In this document: positions 1 through 10,365 of the stretch, in pieces
Position numbering within the stretch: the first letter of the stretch is position 1
Layout of the letters: the number at the start of each line of letters is the position of its first letter
From: Roseococcus thiosulfatophilus
Lineage (GTDB): Bacteria > Pseudomonadota > Alphaproteobacteria > Acetobacterales > Acetobacteraceae
Assembly: GCF_017311575.1 (NCBI RefSeq)
Contig: NZ_JAFFQY010000011.1
Location: 248,001 to 312,000, forward strand
Length of the DNA: 64,000 nt
Reading direction: 5' to 3'
Notes under the pieces: generated by a model
Databases searched by the model: none
Told to the model about the DNA's origin: nothing
What the model saw: the letters and a program-made list of their open reading frames with translations, nothing else
Translations under genes and position numbers: made by a program

Positions 1-214
1 CGTTCACCTTCACGCCCTCGGTGCCGTCGGCGACCACGATCTTGCCGAGGATGCCCTCATCCACGGCCTCGACCTCCATCGTGGCCTTGTCCGTCTCGAT
101 CTCGGCGATAATGTCGCCGGCCTTGATCGCATCGCCCTCCTTCTTCAGCCAGCGGGCGAGCGTGCCCTCCGTCATGGTGGGCGAGAGGGCGGGCATCAGG
201 ATGTTGGTGGCCAT
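1..214 (-). CDS. pdhC: Pyruvate dehydrogenase E2 (dihydrolipoamide acetyltransferase), N-terminal part
   Basis: Only the N-terminal lipoyl domain (about 71 residues) is in the window; the gene runs off the left edge. The start ATG at 214 gives [17 protein letters not shown], followed by the [15 protein letters not shown] lipoylation motif with the swinging-arm lysine at residue 43. E2 transfers the acetyl group from E1 to CoA inside the pyruvate dehydrogenase complex. It is the third gene of a pdhA-pdhB-pdhC run, 18 bases after pdhB. The lipoyl domain is nearly the same as the one fused to PdhB next door, so an E2 of a related 2-oxoacid complex cannot be excluded from this fragment alone, but the context argues strongly for PdhC. 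Confidence 0.88.
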   Translation of the reverse strand, partial: MATNILMPALSPTMTEGTLARWLKKEGDAIKAGDIIAEIETDKATMEVEAVDEGILGKIVVADGTEGVKVN

Positions 215-232
215 GTGCGGGCGCCCCTTGCT

Positions 233-1612
233 TCAGCGGTAGGTCACGGCGCGCGCCGCTTCCACCACCTGTTCGAGGCGCGGCAGGGCGAGCTTCTCGA
301 GATTGGCGGCGTAGGGCATCGGCAGGTCAAGCCCCGTCACGCGGGTCGGCGGCGCGTCGAGGTGGTCGAAGGCGTGTTCCATGATCTGCATGGCCACCTC
401 GGCGCCGATACCGGCATAGGGCCACCCTTCTTCCAGCGTCACCAGGCGGTTCGTCTTCTTCACGGAGTTCACGATGGTCTCCGTGTCCAACGGCCGCAGC
501 GTGCGAAGGTTGATGACCTCGGCGCTGATGCCCTGCTCGGCCAGCTTTTCCGCCGCCTGCATGGCCATGCCGACCATGATGGAGAAGGCGACGAGCGTGA
601 CGTCCGTGCCCTCGCGCTCGATCTTGGCCTTGCCGATGGGCAGGATGAAGTCGTCATCCGTGGGGCATTCGAAGCTCTGCCCGTAGAGGATCTCGTTCTC
701 CAGGAAGATGACCGGGTTTGGGTCGCGTATGGCCGCGCGCAGCAGCCCCTTCGCATCGGCGGCCGACCAGGGTGCGATCACCTTCAGCCCCGGGCAATGC
801 GCGTACCAGGAGGCGTAGCACTGCGAATGCTGCGCCGCCACGCGGGACGCGGCGCCATTGGGCCCGCGGAACACGATGGGGCAGCCCAGTTGCCCGCCCG
901 ACATGTAGAGCGTCTTGGCGGCCGAGTTGATGATCTGGTCAATGGCCTGCATCGAGAAGTTGAAGGTCATGAACTCGACGATGGGCTTCAACCCGTTGAA
1001 GGCCGCGCCCACCGCCATGCCGGTGAAGCCATGCTCCGTGATCGGCATGTCCATGACGCGCTTGGGGCCGAACTCGTCCAGCAGGCCCTGGCTGATCTTG
1101 TAGGCGCCCTGGTACTGGCCGACCTCCTCGCCGATCAGGAAGACGTCGCCATCCAGGCGCATCTCGGCCGCCATGGCGTCGCGCAGCGCCTCGCGCACGG
1201 TCATGCTGCGCGTCGGGCCCCAATCCTTCTCGGGCTGGGCGGAGGGGGTGGCGGCCACGTCCCAGGGCACGGCGCTGCCCTTGGCCTCGGCGGGCTTCTC
1301 GGCCTTCGGGGCCTCCTCCTTCGGAGCCTCGTCCTTCGCGGGTTTCGGCGCCTCGGCCTTGGCCCCGCCCGAACCGCCATCCAGCTCCGCGATCGGGCTG
1401 TTCACCGACACGTTCTCCGTGCCCTCGGGCACGAGGATGCGGGTGATGGTGCCCTCATCCACCGCCTCGACCTCCATGGTGGCCTTGTCGGTCTCGATCT
1501 CGGCGATCACGTCGCCGGACTTCACCGCATCGCCTTCCTTCTTCAGCCACCGCGCGAGCTTGCCCTCCGTCATGGTGGGCGAAAGCGCCGGCATCAGGAT
1601 CTCGACGCCCAT
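233..1612 (-). CDS. pdhB: Pyruvate dehydrogenase E1 component, beta subunit, with N-terminal lipoyl domain
   Basis: This 459-residue protein has a biotinyl/lipoyl domain at residues 1-80 ([13 protein letters not shown], lipoyl lysine 43), an Ala/Pro/Lys/Glu-rich linker at about 88-130, and then the transketolase-like pyrimidine-binding and C-terminal domains ([58 protein letters not shown]). Together with PdhA it decarboxylates pyruvate with thiamine diphosphate and reductively acetylates the lipoyl arm. E1-beta subunits carrying their own lipoyl domain are typical of alphaproteobacteria. Start ATG 1612 lies one base after the pdhA stop, so the two genes are translationally linked. Confidence 0.96.
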   Translation of the reverse strand: MGVEILMPALSPTMTEGKLARWLKKEGDAVKSGDVIAEIETDKATMEVEAVDEGTITRILVPEGTENVSVNSPIAELDGGSGGAKAEAPKPAKDEAPKEEAPKAEKPAEAKGSAVPWDVAATPSAQPEKDWGPTRSMTVREALRDAMAAEMRLDGDVFLIGEEVGQYQGAYKISQGLLDEFGPKRVMDMPITEHGFTGMAVGAAFNGLKPIVEFMTFNFSMQAIDQIINSAAKTLYMSGGQLGCPIVFRGPNGAASRVAAQHSQCYASWYAHCPGLKVIAPWSAADAKGLLRAAIRDPNPVIFLENEILYGQSFECPTDDDFILPIGKAKIEREGTDVTLVAFSIMVGMAMQAAEKLAEQGISAEVINLRTLRPLDTETIVNSVKKTNRLVTLEEGWPYAGIGAEVAMQIMEHAFDHLDAPPTRVTGLDLPMPYAANLEKLALPRLEQVVEAARAVTYR

Positions 1613-1613
1613 C

Positions 1614-2630
1614 TCACTTGGTCTCCAGAAGGATGTCGGTCCAGAGCTCGCTCTCCGGCGGCTCCGGCGATTCCTGCGCGAATTCCGCGCTGTCCTGCAC
1701 GATGGCCTTCACCTCGTCGTCGATCTTCTTGAGGTCGGCCTCGGTCACGCCCTGGGCCAGCAGCTCGGCCCGCGCGGTCTCCAGGCAGTCATGCTGCTCG
1801 CGCATCTTCTGCACCTCCTCGCGGGTGCGGTACTTCGCGGGGTCGGACATGGAGTGGCCGCGATAGCGGTAGGTCTTCATCTCCAGCAAATAGGGGCCGT
1901 TGCCGGCGCGGCAGTGGGCCACCGCCCGGCTGCCGGCCTCGAACACGGTCTGGACGTTCATGCCGTCCACCTGCTCACCGGGAATGCCCCAGGGCGCGCC
2001 GTTTTTCGACAGGTCACGGCTGGCGCTGGCGCGCTCCACGCTCGTGCCCATGCCGTATTTGTTGTTCTCGATGATGAAGATGCAGGGCAGCTTGAACAGG
2101 GCGGCGAGGTTCAGGCTCTCGAAGACCTGGCCCTGGTTGGAGGCGCCCTCCCCGAAATAGGTCAGCGCCACATTGTCATTGCCGCGATACATGTTGGAGA
2201 AAGCGAGGCCCGCGCCCAGCGAGACCTGCGCGCCCACGATGCCATGGCCGCCGAAGAAGCCCTTCTCGCGCGAGAACATGTGCATGCTCCCGCCCTTGCC
2301 CTTGGAATAGCCGCCGATGCGCCCGGTCAGCTCCGCCATCACGCCGCGGGCCTCCATGCCGGTCGCCAGCATGTGCCCATGGTCGCGGTAGGAGGTGATG
2401 ACCTGGTCGCCGGGCTGCAGGCACATCTGCATGCCCACCACCACGGCCTCCTGGCCGATGTAGAGGTGGCAGAAGCCGCCGATGAGCCCCATGCCATAAA
2501 GCTGGCCCGCCTTCTCCTCGAAGCGGCGGATCAGCAGCATGTCCCGATAGGCCTGCATCAGGGCGTCACGGGCCAGCGCGGGTTCCTTCGCGCGGCTGCG
2601 GCGCTTGGCGCCCGAGGTTTCGGGGGGCAT
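1614..2630 (-). CDS. pdhA: Pyruvate dehydrogenase E1 component, alpha subunit
   Basis: The 338-residue protein holds the thiamine diphosphate-binding fold of E1-alpha: [20 protein letters not shown] near the N-terminus, [34 protein letters not shown], the ThDP motif [30 protein letters not shown], and the phosphorylation-loop-like [15 protein letters not shown]. The reading frame stays open upstream for another 1.8 kb, but that part is an artefact opposite the MFS and dioxygenase genes. ATG 2630 is chosen because AGGGAGA lies 7 bases before it and the protein then begins where E1-alpha homologues begin. It is the first gene of the pdhABC run. Confidence 0.96.
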   Translation of the reverse strand: MPPETSGAKRRSRAKEPALARDALMQAYRDMLLIRRFEEKAGQLYGMGLIGGFCHLYIGQEAVVVGMQMCLQPGDQVITSYRDHGHMLATGMEARGVMAELTGRIGGYSKGKGGSMHMFSREKGFFGGHGIVGAQVSLGAGLAFSNMYRGNDNVALTYFGEGASNQGQVFESLNLAALFKLPCIFIIENNKYGMGTSVERASASRDLSKNGAPWGIPGEQVDGMNVQTVFEAGSRAVAHCRAGNGPYLLEMKTYRYRGHSMSDPAKYRTREEVQKMREQHDCLETARAELLAQGVTEADLKKIDDEVKAIVQDSAEFAQESPEPPESELWTDILLETK

Positions 2631-2733
2631 GGCGGTCTCCCTGTCGAAGTGCCCCATCATTAAGGGCGGGAACCGGCCGTTGCAAGGAGGAGCATCGGCG
2701 CCAAACCGGCAGGAAATCAGCGATTTATGAATT

Positions 2734-2752
2734 TTAACTAGATATTGGTTAA
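2734..2752. promoter_or_regulatory. AT-rich inverted repeat between pdhA and an MFS gene
   Basis: TTAAC and GTTAA form an inverted repeat separated by nine bases, inside the only AT-rich patch (about 2715-2755) of the 189-base gap between divergent genes. Such a patch in a 70% GC genome is the likely promoter and operator region for pdhA and/or the transporter. No clear -35/-10 pair can be named, so this is a pointer only. Confidence 0.3.
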
Positions 2753-2819
2753 CATGCTGCGGCGCACCAACGCACCAGACGGATGGCGATGACGGCGCCC
2801 GCCCCGCCACAAGCGCCGC

Positions 2820-4043
2820 ATGACACCCGAACGCCGCCTCGCCCTCGCCACCTTCGCCCTGCACGGCGCCGACCAGGCGGCGCTGGCCGCCCTCCCCTTG
2901 CTCGCCACGCTGCACCTGGGCGGCGGGCCCGGCATGACGGGCGCCCTCGTCGCCGCCCAGGGCGCGGCCTGGCTGCTGGTCTCGCTGCCGGCCGGCGCCT
3001 GGCTCGACCGCGCGGGGCGGGCGCGGGCGCTGCGGGTGGCGCTCTGGGCCGCGGCCGCGGGCTTCCTGCTGGCCTGGGCGCTGCGCCACCACCCGGCCAC
3101 GCTGGCGTTGGCCGCCTTCCTGGGCAGCGGGGCGGTGGTGGTGGGCATCCTGGCCGTGGCCGCCCTGCTGCCGGGCTATGTCGCGCCCGATCGCCGCCCC
3201 CGCGCCAATGCGGCCATCGAACTCGCGCGCGGGGTGGCGACGCTGGTGGCGGCGCCGCTGGCCGGGCTTTGCGCGCAAATGGGCTGGCCGGGCCTCGCGC
3301 TGCCCATGGCCGCCACCTTCGCCCTGCTGGGCGCCCTGGCCCTGGGCCGCCTGCCGCCCGAACCGCCGCCCGCCCCGCGCGTGCCGCTGCGCCACGCCAT
3401 CCTCGAGGGCGCCCGCTTCACCTGGCGCGAGGCGCATCTGCGCGGCCTCGCCCTCTGCGCCATCGCCTGGAACTTCGCCTTCTTCGCCCTGCTGGCCGTG
3501 CTGGTGCCGCTGGCGCTGGGGCCACTCGGCCTGACCCCGGCCGAGACGGGGCTGGCGCTGGGCTTCTATGGCGCGGGGCTGATGATGGGGGCGGTGGCCG
3601 CGCCGCTGGTGCTGCGCGTGCTGCCACCCGGCCAGGTGCTGGCCCTGGGGCCGGCGCTGACGCTGGGGGCCGTGCTGCTGCTCTGGGCGGGGCTGCTGCC
3701 GGCCTTCCCGCGCCTCGCGCTCTCGCAATGGCTGGTGGGGTTCGGGCCGATGCTCTGGCAGGTCACGCAGACCACGCTGCGCCAGGCGGTGACGCCCTCG
3801 GCCCTGCTCGGCCGCGTGGGGGCGGTGATGCAGGTGGCGGTCTTCGGCGTGCGGCCGCTGGGGGCGTTGGCCGGCGGCGCGCTCGCGGCCTGGGACGGCG
3901 CGGAGGCGGGGCTGCTGCTGGCCCTGCTGGGCTTCGGCCTCTCGGTGCTGCTGGTGCTGCGGGCACCCCTGCGCGGCCTTGCCGCCTTCCCGACGGATTG
4001 CGCGGCCGCGGCGCCTGCCGCACATTCCGCCCAGGTCAGATGA
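2820..4043 (+). CDS. Major facilitator superfamily transporter
   Basis: This 407-residue protein has about twelve hydrophobic membrane segments, an MFS-type loop after helix 2 (AGAWLDRAGRARALR, matching the family motif GxxxDRxGRR/K) and a charged central loop at about 180-205. That is the normal size for an MFS drug or metabolite exporter; the substrate cannot be read from sequence. It is divergent from pdhA and 48 bases upstream of the dioxygenase gene on the same strand, so the two may be co-transcribed. Together they separate pdhABC from ftsB-eno, genes that usually lie side by side in alphaproteobacteria. Confidence 0.88.
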   Translation: MTPERRLALATFALHGADQAALAALPLLATLHLGGGPGMTGALVAAQGAAWLLVSLPAGAWLDRAGRARALRVALWAAAAGFLLAWALRHHPATLALAAFLGSGAVVVGILAVAALLPGYVAPDRRPRANAAIELARGVATLVAAPLAGLCAQMGWPGLALPMAATFALLGALALGRLPPEPPPAPRVPLRHAILEGARFTWREAHLRGLALCAIAWNFAFFALLAVLVPLALGPLGLTPAETGLALGFYGAGLMMGAVAAPLVLRVLPPGQVLALGPALTLGAVLLLWAGLLPAFPRLALSQWLVGFGPMLWQVTQTTLRQAVTPSALLGRVGAVMQVAVFGVRPLGALAGGALAAWDGAEAGLLLALLGFGLSVLLVLRAPLRGLAAFPTDCAAAAPAAHSAQVR

Positions 4044-4091
4044 GGGACCCCCATAGCCTGGCACCGTTGGCCGCTGCTTCCGCTCCATGCC

Positions 4092-5087
4092 ATGGCGCTC
4101 GCCACCGGCGCGAAATCCTTCGAGAAGAACCCGCTGATCGGCAGCGCGCGGCTGAACCGCGCCGGTCTGCACATCGCGCGCCGCAACCTCGCCCAGCGCC
4201 TGGGCGAACGCCGCCGCGCCGCCCTGGCGCAAGGGGTGGAGGCGGAAGACCGGCGCGCCCTGCTGGAAGACGGTTTCCTCGCCAAGCCCGACTTCCTGCC
4301 CGCCCAGGATTTCACCGCCATGCGCGCGGAGCTTTTCGCCGCCCGCCTGCCCGCGCGCGAATACCTGGATGGCTACACGCTCACGCGCCTCATCCCGCTC
4401 GACGCCGCCTCGCTGGCGCACCTGCCGGCCACGCGCGCGGCGCTGGGCTTCGCGCCCTATCGCGCGCTACATGATTTCGTGGGCTGCTTCCGGCAGTCGC
4501 CCTTCCTCTTCGTGCAGACCGTGTTCAGCCATGTGCGCGAGGCGCCGCCCGACATCCAGTCGGACTTCCACACCGACACCTTCCACCCCACGGTGAAGTC
4601 CTGGCTCTTCCTGGACGAGGTGGCGGAGGGCGAGGCGGGGTTCACCTACGTCCCCGGCTCGCACCGTCCCAACCGGCGGCACCTGGCGTGGGAGCGGCAG
4701 GTCTCCATCGGCGCGGCGCGCGCCGCGGACCGCAGCACGCGCGAAGGCTCGCTCCGCATCGAGGAGGCCGAGCTGCCGCGCCTCGGCTACCCCTCGCCGC
4801 GCAAGCTCGCGGTCGCGCCCAACACGCTCGTCATCGCGGACACCAGCGACTTCCACCGCCGCGGCATCGCGGACAGGCCCACGCGGCGCGTCAGCATCTG
4901 GGCCTATGCGCGGGGCAACCCCTTCAAGCCCTGGCCGGGGGGCGACGTGCTGTCGGCGACGGGCCTCGACAAGCGCGTGATCCGCGGCTTCTGGGCGGCG
5001 CAGGATGCGGTGAAGCGGTTGACCGGCGCGCAGGGCGGCTGGCGCTGGGTGGGCGAGCGCGGGCCGCTGGACCCGCCCTCGATCTGA
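4092..5087 (+). CDS. Phytanoyl-CoA dioxygenase (PhyH)-like Fe(II)/2-oxoglutarate oxygenase
   Basis: The 331-residue protein carries the facial triad expected of this family: the HxD-type pair in DFHTDTFHPTVKSWLFLD and a distal histidine with the 2-oxoglutarate-binding arginine in TSDFHRRG. The segment EGEAGFTYVPGSHRPNRR between them is also characteristic of PhyH proteins. The enzyme would hydroxylate an unknown small molecule or lipid with Fe(II), O2 and 2-oxoglutarate. It lies directly downstream of the MFS gene. ATG 4092 was chosen because the first residues already read like the family; no strong ribosome-binding site is visible, so the start is uncertain. Confidence 0.8.
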   Translation: MALATGAKSFEKNPLIGSARLNRAGLHIARRNLAQRLGERRRAALAQGVEAEDRRALLEDGFLAKPDFLPAQDFTAMRAELFAARLPAREYLDGYTLTRLIPLDAASLAHLPATRAALGFAPYRALHDFVGCFRQSPFLFVQTVFSHVREAPPDIQSDFHTDTFHPTVKSWLFLDEVAEGEAGFTYVPGSHRPNRRHLAWERQVSIGAARAADRSTREGSLRIEEAELPRLGYPSPRKLAVAPNTLVIADTSDFHRRGIADRPTRRVSIWAYARGNPFKPWPGGDVLSATGLDKRVIRGFWAAQDAVKRLTGAQGGWRWVGERGPLDPPSI

Positions 5088-5093
5088 TTCAAG

Positions 5094-5140
5094 GCGACTG
5101 ATTCACCGCTCCGGCGATTCCGCCTGCGCGGATCAGGCGC
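5094..5140 (+). repeat. GATTCA-type palindromic element, copy 1
   Basis: Outer stem GCGACTGAT pairs with ATCAGGCGC (8 of 9 pairs), a TCA bulge follows the GAT, and an inner stem of about 11 bases (CCGCTCCGGCG with CGCCTGCGCGG, imperfect) closes the loop. It begins seven bases after the stop of the dioxygenase gene, between convergent genes. The architecture is shared with the elements at 5193, 21103, 21157, 30973, 31033, 42766, 42821, 48615, 57460 and 57517. Confidence 0.75.
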
Positions 5141-5183
5141 TGGAGCATGCTGCGTTCACATGCGTTCACGCAGCCTGCTCCAG
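5140..5183. repeat. Inverted repeat / hairpin
   Basis: CTGGAGCA-T-GCTGCG and CGCAGC-C-TGCTCCAG pair over 14 of 15 positions around a 14-base loop that contains two TGCGTTCA-like words. It lies between two GATTCA-type elements in the convergent gap between the dioxygenase gene and ftsB, so it may act as a terminator. It lacks the TCA bulge and is not counted in that family. Confidence 0.6.
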
Positions 5184-5192
5184 CCGTCGTTG

Positions 5193-5242
5193 AGAGCGGG
5201 ATTCAACGTTTTCGGTGATTCCACCTCAACGCATCCCGCTCT
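5193..5242 (+). repeat. GATTCA-type palindromic element, copy 2 (variant stem)
   Basis: Outer stem AGAGCGGGAT pairs perfectly with ATCCCGCTCT (10 bases). The GAT is followed by the TCA bulge, then a weaker inner stem (ACGTT...GGTG with CACC...AACGC). It ends on the last bases of ftsB (stop 5241-5243), so on the minus strand it lies immediately at the 3' end of that gene. Confidence 0.65.
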
Positions 5243-5555
5243 AGTAGAGGCGTTCGCCCGGGGCGTAGGGCAGGATGATCTCGCCCGGGCGGCTCAGGTT
5301 CAGCAGGGCGCGGGCGCGCTCCTCCACCTGGTCGCGGTCCATTTCCCGGCCGTGCACGGCGTTCACGCGGCGCTCCATGGCCTCGCGTTCGGCGGTGGCG
5401 ACGTTGAGGCCGATACGGGCCTGCGCGAGGTCCTGCAGGCGCTCGACGCGCCGCTCCTCGCCTTGCTGGGCATGCCAGATGAAGAAGGCCGAGGCCCCGA
5501 AGAAGAGCACGGGCGCGATCAACCCCCGCGCCAGACGGCCCAGCCACGCCAGCAT
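5241..5555 (-). CDS. ftsB: Septum formation initiator FtsB/DivIC family protein
   Basis: A 104-residue protein with a short cytoplasmic N-terminus, one membrane segment (LIAPVLFFGASAFFIWHA) and a periplasmic coiled coil (EERRVERLQDLAQARIGLNVATAEREAMERRV), ending in a short region with EIILPYAPGERLY. This is the layout of FtsB/DivIC, which bridges FtsL and FtsQ in the divisome. ATG 5555 is preferred, with GGGGGA seven bases upstream; a GTG at 5570 would add five residues. Its place after eno is the conserved alphaproteobacterial order, but a terminator lies between the two genes. Confidence 0.88.
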   Translation of the reverse strand: MLAWLGRLARGLIAPVLFFGASAFFIWHAQQGEERRVERLQDLAQARIGLNVATAEREAMERRVNAVHGREMDRDQVEERARALLNLSRPGEIILPYAPGERLY

Positions 5556-5632
5556 GTGATCATCCCCCACGACCGGCGGTCCCCCCGGACCGCCCGCCGC
5601 AACACATCATCAAAGCGATGGTTTCGCAAGGG

Positions 5633-5655
5633 AAAAGGCGGGCGTATCGCCCGCC
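5633..5655 (-). terminator. Rho-independent terminator of eno
   Basis: Read on the minus strand, a perfect 8-base stem (GGCGGGCG with CGCCCGCC) with a three-base loop is followed by TTTTCCCTT. It starts eight bases after the eno stop codon. The run of T and the perfect stem make this the clearest terminator at the left end; ftsB downstream would then need readthrough or its own promoter. Confidence 0.85.
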
Positions 5656-5662
5656 GCGCAAG

Positions 5663-7038
<1,376 letters not shown>

Positions 7039-7040
7039 CC

Positions 7041-7658
7041 ATGCCCTTCCTCTGCGAAGCCTTCGCCCCGCCCGCCACCCCGGTGGCCGAACCCCCGCCC
7101 CGCGCCGTGATCTCCACGGTGGAGACCGTGCTGCTCACGGCCCTGCACCAGGATGTGGGCCTCGCCCTCTGGCTGCGCGACATGCCGGGCGGGTGGAAGC
7201 GGGAGATGGCGCCGCTCGCCGCCGCCGGCCCCTTCCGCGCCCTGGGCGAAGGCACGCCGGACGAGGCGCTGGACGCCGCCGCGGCCGCCCTGCCCGGCCC
7301 CGCGCCGCTCAACCTGCTGGCCGATGCGCTGCGGCTCGCGCACATCTTCGCGGCCCTCACCCGCAGCGAACACATCCGCCTGCGCTTCGATGGCGTCACC
7401 GGCGATGCCTGCCGGAAATTCCACGTGGACGCGGTGGGGCTGCGCCTGCTCGTCACCTATGCGGGGCCAGGCACGCAATGGACCATGGCGGACCAGGAGG
7501 CGGTGCCGCATGAGGTGCCCTTGGGCGCGGTCGCCCTCTTCCGCGGCCGGGCGCGGCCGGGCGGGCATGTGCTGCACCGCTCGCCGCCGCTCTCGCATCT
7601 GCCCGAGGCGCGGCGCCGGCGCCTCGTGCTCTGCATTGACGAGGCGGGGTGCTGCTGA
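7041..7658 (+). CDS. DUF1826 family protein
   Basis: This is a 205-residue soluble protein with conserved blocks typical of DUF1826: [15 protein letters not shown] near residue 33, [50 protein letters not shown], and a C-terminal [24 protein letters not shown]. The biochemical role is unknown; the family is found next to COG0523 GTPases in zinc-limitation loci, as here, where its TGA overlaps the ATG of the zigA-like gene. No ribosome-binding site precedes the ATG and a candidate Zur box ends two bases upstream, which suggests a leaderless mRNA; alternatively translation begins at a GTG further in. Confidence 0.8.
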   Translation: MPFLCEAFAPPATPVAEPPPRAVISTVETVLLTALHQDVGLALWLRDMPGGWKREMAPLAAAGPFRALGEGTPDEALDAAAAALPGPAPLNLLADALRLAHIFAALTRSEHIRLRFDGVTGDACRKFHVDAVGLRLLVTYAGPGTQWTMADQEAVPHEVPLGAVALFRGRARPGGHVLHRSPPLSHLPEARRRRLVLCIDEAGCC

Positions 7659-8836
7659 TGGCACGCCCCCTTCCCGTCACCGTGCTCTCGGGCTTCCTGG
7701 GCGCGGGCAAGACCACGCTGCTGAATCACATCCTCGCCAACCGCGAGGGCCAGCGCGTCGCCGTCATCGTGAACGACATGAGCGAGGTGAACATTGACGG
7801 CGCGCTGGTGGGCAATGCCGGCAGCCTCTCCCGCACCGAGGAGAGGCTGGTCGAGATGTCGAACGGCTGCATCTGCTGCACCCTCCGTGAGGACCTGATG
7901 CAGGAGGTGGCGAAACTGGCGGCGGAAGACCGCTTCGACGCGCTGGTGATCGAGAGCACCGGCGTCAGCGAACCCATGCCCGTCGCCGCCACCTTCGACT
8001 TCACGACCGAGGATGGCTTCCGCCTGGGCGACGTGGCGCGCCTCGACACCATGGTGACGGTGGTGGATGCGCGCGCTTTCCTCGAAGACTATTCCAGCGC
8101 CGACACCCTGGCCCAGCGAGGCGAGACGGCGGGCGAGGCCGACACCCGCCAGCTCGTGGACCTGCTGGTGGAGCAGGTGGAATTCGCCGACGTCATCCTG
8201 GTGAACAAGGCCGACCTCGTCACGCCGGAGGAACTCGGACGCCTCGCGGGCCTGCTCGCCACCTTCAACCCGCGCGCCGAAATCCTCTCCACCGCCCATG
8301 GCCGCGTGCCGCTCGCCAAGGTGCTCGGCACCGGCCGCTTCGACTTCGCCGCGGCGCAGGAGGCCGCGGGGTGGCAGCAGGCGCTGCTCGGCGGCCACCT
8401 GCCCGAGAGCGAGGAATTCGGCATCACGAACTTCGTCTGGCGCGCCCGCCGCCCCGTCCACCCTGCCCGCTTCAAGGCGCTGATCGAGGGCGATTTGCCC
8501 GGCGTCGTCCGCGCCAAGGGCTTCTTCTGGCTCGCCACGCGCAATGCCTGGGTGGGGGAATGGCAGTTGGCCGGCCGCGTCGGCCGCCACCAGGGCGCGG
8601 GCCATTGGTGGGCCGCGGTGCCGCCCGGCCGCTGGCCGGAAGAGGAAAGCTGGCGCGCCATGATCGAGCGCCTATGGGAAGAACCCTTCGGCGACCGGCG
8701 GCAGGAAATCGTCCTCATCGGCATCGGCATGGACGAGGCCGCGCTGCGCCGGCAATTCGACGCGACGCTCTGCACGCCGGCCGAGGTGAAGCGCGCGCGC
8801 GACCTGCCCGACCCCTTCCCCCCCTGGACCGCCTGA
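7658..8836 (+). CDS. zigA: COG0523/CobW-family zinc GTPase (ZigA-like)
   Basis: The 392-residue protein has the P-loop [10 protein letters not shown] at residues 11-20, the family metal-binding CxCC motif (GCICC, cysteines 71, 73 and 74), the ESTG switch region and the guanine-specificity motif VNKADL, followed by the CobW C-terminal domain ([32 protein letters not shown]). Members of this subgroup, paired with DUF1826 and controlled by Zur, are thought to deliver zinc to client enzymes when zinc is scarce. ATG 7658 overlaps the DUF1826 stop; an in-frame GTG nine bases earlier is less likely. The Zur link rests on the operator seen upstream of the pair. Confidence 0.87.
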   Translation: MARPLPVTVLSGFLGAGKTTLLNHILANREGQRVAVIVNDMSEVNIDGALVGNAGSLSRTEERLVEMSNGCICCTLREDLMQEVAKLAAEDRFDALVIESTGVSEPMPVAATFDFTTEDGFRLGDVARLDTMVTVVDARAFLEDYSSADTLAQRGETAGEADTRQLVDLLVEQVEFADVILVNKADLVTPEELGRLAGLLATFNPRAEILSTAHGRVPLAKVLGTGRFDFAAAQEAAGWQQALLGGHLPESEEFGITNFVWRARRPVHPARFKALIEGDLPGVVRAKGFFWLATRNAWVGEWQLAGRVGRHQGAGHWWAAVPPGRWPEEESWRAMIERLWEEPFGDRRQEIVLIGIGMDEAALRRQFDATLCTPAEVKRARDLPDPFPPWTA

Positions 8837-8881
8837 CACCTAACCCTTGCGCCCGCCTCCCAAGCTGGCATTGATGCAACG

Positions 8882-9781
8882 ATGCTGCCCATCGCCATCA
8901 TCGGGGCGGGCCTGGCGGGGCTGACCGCCGCCCGCCTCCTCACCGCCGCGGGGCGCCCGGTGCGCCTCTTCGACAAGGGGCGCGGCGTGGGCGGGCGGCT
9001 GGCCACGCGCCGCGTCACCCATGAGGGCGCCACCCACAGCTTCGACCATGGCGCGCAATATGTCCGCGCCGAGGGCAAGGACTTCGCCGCCCTGCTCGAC
9101 GAAATCCAGGCGCGGCCCTGGCCCGATTCGCTGCGCCGCGTGGCCGCGCCGGGCATGTCCGCCCTGGGCCGCGCGATGGCGGGCGGGCTCGACGTCGCCA
9201 CCGCCCGCGAAATCCGTGGCCTGCGGCGCGAGGAAGCGGGCTGGTTCCTGGACCACGCCGCCGGCGCGGAGGGGCCTTTCGCCGCGGTGCTGGTCACCAC
9301 CCCGGCCCCCCAGGCCATCCCCCTGCTGGCCCCGCACGCGCCCCGCCTGGCGCAGAGCCTGGCCAGCATCCGCTACGCCCCCTGCTGGACCGTGCTGGCC
9401 GCCTTCCCCAGGCGCCTGCCCCTGCCCGACACGCTGCGCCACCGCGGCATCATCGGCTGGGCGGCGCGCGACAGCGCCAAGCCGGGCCGCGACGCCAGCC
9501 AGGAGAACTGGGTGATCCAGGCCAGCGCCGCCTTCTCGGCGGCGCATCTGGAGGAGACGCCGGAGCAGGTGATCCCGCCGCTGCTGGCCGCCTTCACCGC
9601 CGAGGCGCCGCTCTTCGCCCAGGCGCATCGCTGGCGCTACGCCCTGCTGCAATCGCCGCTCGGTTCGCCCTGCCTGTGGGATGGCGCGCTGGGCTATGCC
9701 TCGGATGGCTGCATCGCCGGCCGGGCGGAGGCCGCCTTCGACAGCGGCGCGGCACTCGCCCGTAAGGTCCTCGCCGCGTGA
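8882..9781 (+). CDS. FAD/NAD(P)-binding amine oxidoreductase, renalase-like
   Basis: The N-terminus IAIIGAGLAGLTAARLL is the FAD-binding Rossmann motif, followed by LFDKGRGVGGRLATRR, the arginine-rich second FAD motif of amine-oxidase/renalase proteins, and FDHGAQYV. At 299 residues it fits the short bacterial renalase-like group. These proteins oxidise reduced nicotinamide isomers or amines; the substrate here is unknown. It starts a plus-strand run in which each following gene overlaps its predecessor: its TGA overlaps the GTG of the PNPOx-like gene by four bases. Confidence 0.8.
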   Translation: MLPIAIIGAGLAGLTAARLLTAAGRPVRLFDKGRGVGGRLATRRVTHEGATHSFDHGAQYVRAEGKDFAALLDEIQARPWPDSLRRVAAPGMSALGRAMAGGLDVATAREIRGLRREEAGWFLDHAAGAEGPFAAVLVTTPAPQAIPLLAPHAPRLAQSLASIRYAPCWTVLAAFPRRLPLPDTLRHRGIIGWAARDSAKPGRDASQENWVIQASAAFSAAHLEETPEQVIPPLLAAFTAEAPLFAQAHRWRYALLQSPLGSPCLWDGALGYASDGCIAGRAEAAFDSGAALARKVLAA

Positions 9782-10365
9782 CCCGTCCGCGCCCCGCCTT
9801 CGCCGATGACCTGGCGGCCACGCGTGCCGAGGCCTTCGCCCTGCTGGCGCGCGGCGTGGCGGACCGGCGCAGCCCCTTCCACACGCCCACGCTGGCCACC
9901 ATCGGCCTGGACGGCGCGCCGCGCGCCCGCACCCTGGTGCTGCGCGGCTTCGACGCCGCGACCCGCAGCCTGCGCCTGCACAGCGACGCGCGCAGCAACA
10001 AGCGGGCCGAGCTGGCCCGCGACCCGCGCGCCTGCCTGCACCTCTACGACCCCGGCCACCAGGTGCAAATCCGGCTGGTGGGCCAGGCCACGCTGCACCA
10101 GGACGACGCGCTGGCCAATGCCGCATGGGAAGCGAGCCGCCCCTTCAGCCGCCTCTGCTACGGCATCGCCCCCGCCCCCGGCACACCCGTCGCCGAACCG
10201 CCGCCCGCGCCGTCCGAGGTCGGCGAGGGCCGGGCGCATTTCATGGCGCTGCGCCTCGTCTTCGACCGGATGGAATGGCTCTGGCTCGCCGCCGCGGGCC
10301 ATCGCCGGGCGCGCTTCACCTGGGACGCGGCGGGCCACGAGGAGGCCACATGGCTGGTGCCCTGA
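9778..10365 (+). CDS. Pyridoxamine 5'-phosphate oxidase-like flavoprotein
   Basis: The 195-residue protein shows the split-barrel FMN-binding pattern of the PNPOx-like superfamily: TPTLATIGLDGAPRARTLVLRG, then LRLHSDARSNKRAELARDPRACLHLYD and a C-terminal FDRMEWLWLA segment. It resembles the Alr4036-type group rather than PdxH, because the PdxH C-terminal substrate motif is absent. Start GTG 9778 sits in a GTGA overlap with the preceding stop. It is probably co-transcribed with the oxidoreductase before it and the DUF3253 gene after it. The substrate is unknown. Confidence 0.75.
   Translation: MTRPRPAFADDLAATRAEAFALLARGVADRRSPFHTPTLATIGLDGAPRARTLVLRGFDAATRSLRLHSDARSNKRAELARDPRACLHLYDPGHQVQIRLVGQATLHQDDALANAAWEASRPFSRLCYGIAPAPGTPVAEPPPAPSEVGEGRAHFMALRLVFDRMEWLWLAAAGHRRARFTWDAAGHEEATWLVP

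Noticed and set aside
215-2663. Long plus-strand open frames opposite pdhB and pdhA (around 500 codons each)
   Set aside because: They lie antisense to well-conserved pdh genes, translate to low-complexity His/Arg/Gly-rich sequence and arise from third-position GC bias.
2734-2752. CtrA binding site (TTAA-N7-TTAA)
   Set aside because: The two TTAA words are in inverted context and the spacing is wrong for a CtrA box.
2631-4421. N-terminal extension of pdhA by nearly 600 residues
   Set aside because: The extra part is composition-biased, lies opposite the MFS and dioxygenase genes, and has no homology; a ribosome-binding site supports the start at 2630.
7649-7657. GTG start for the zigA-like gene nine bases before the ATG
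   Set aside because: The ATG at 7658 overlaps the preceding stop codon and gives the standard N-terminus, so the GTG adds nothing.
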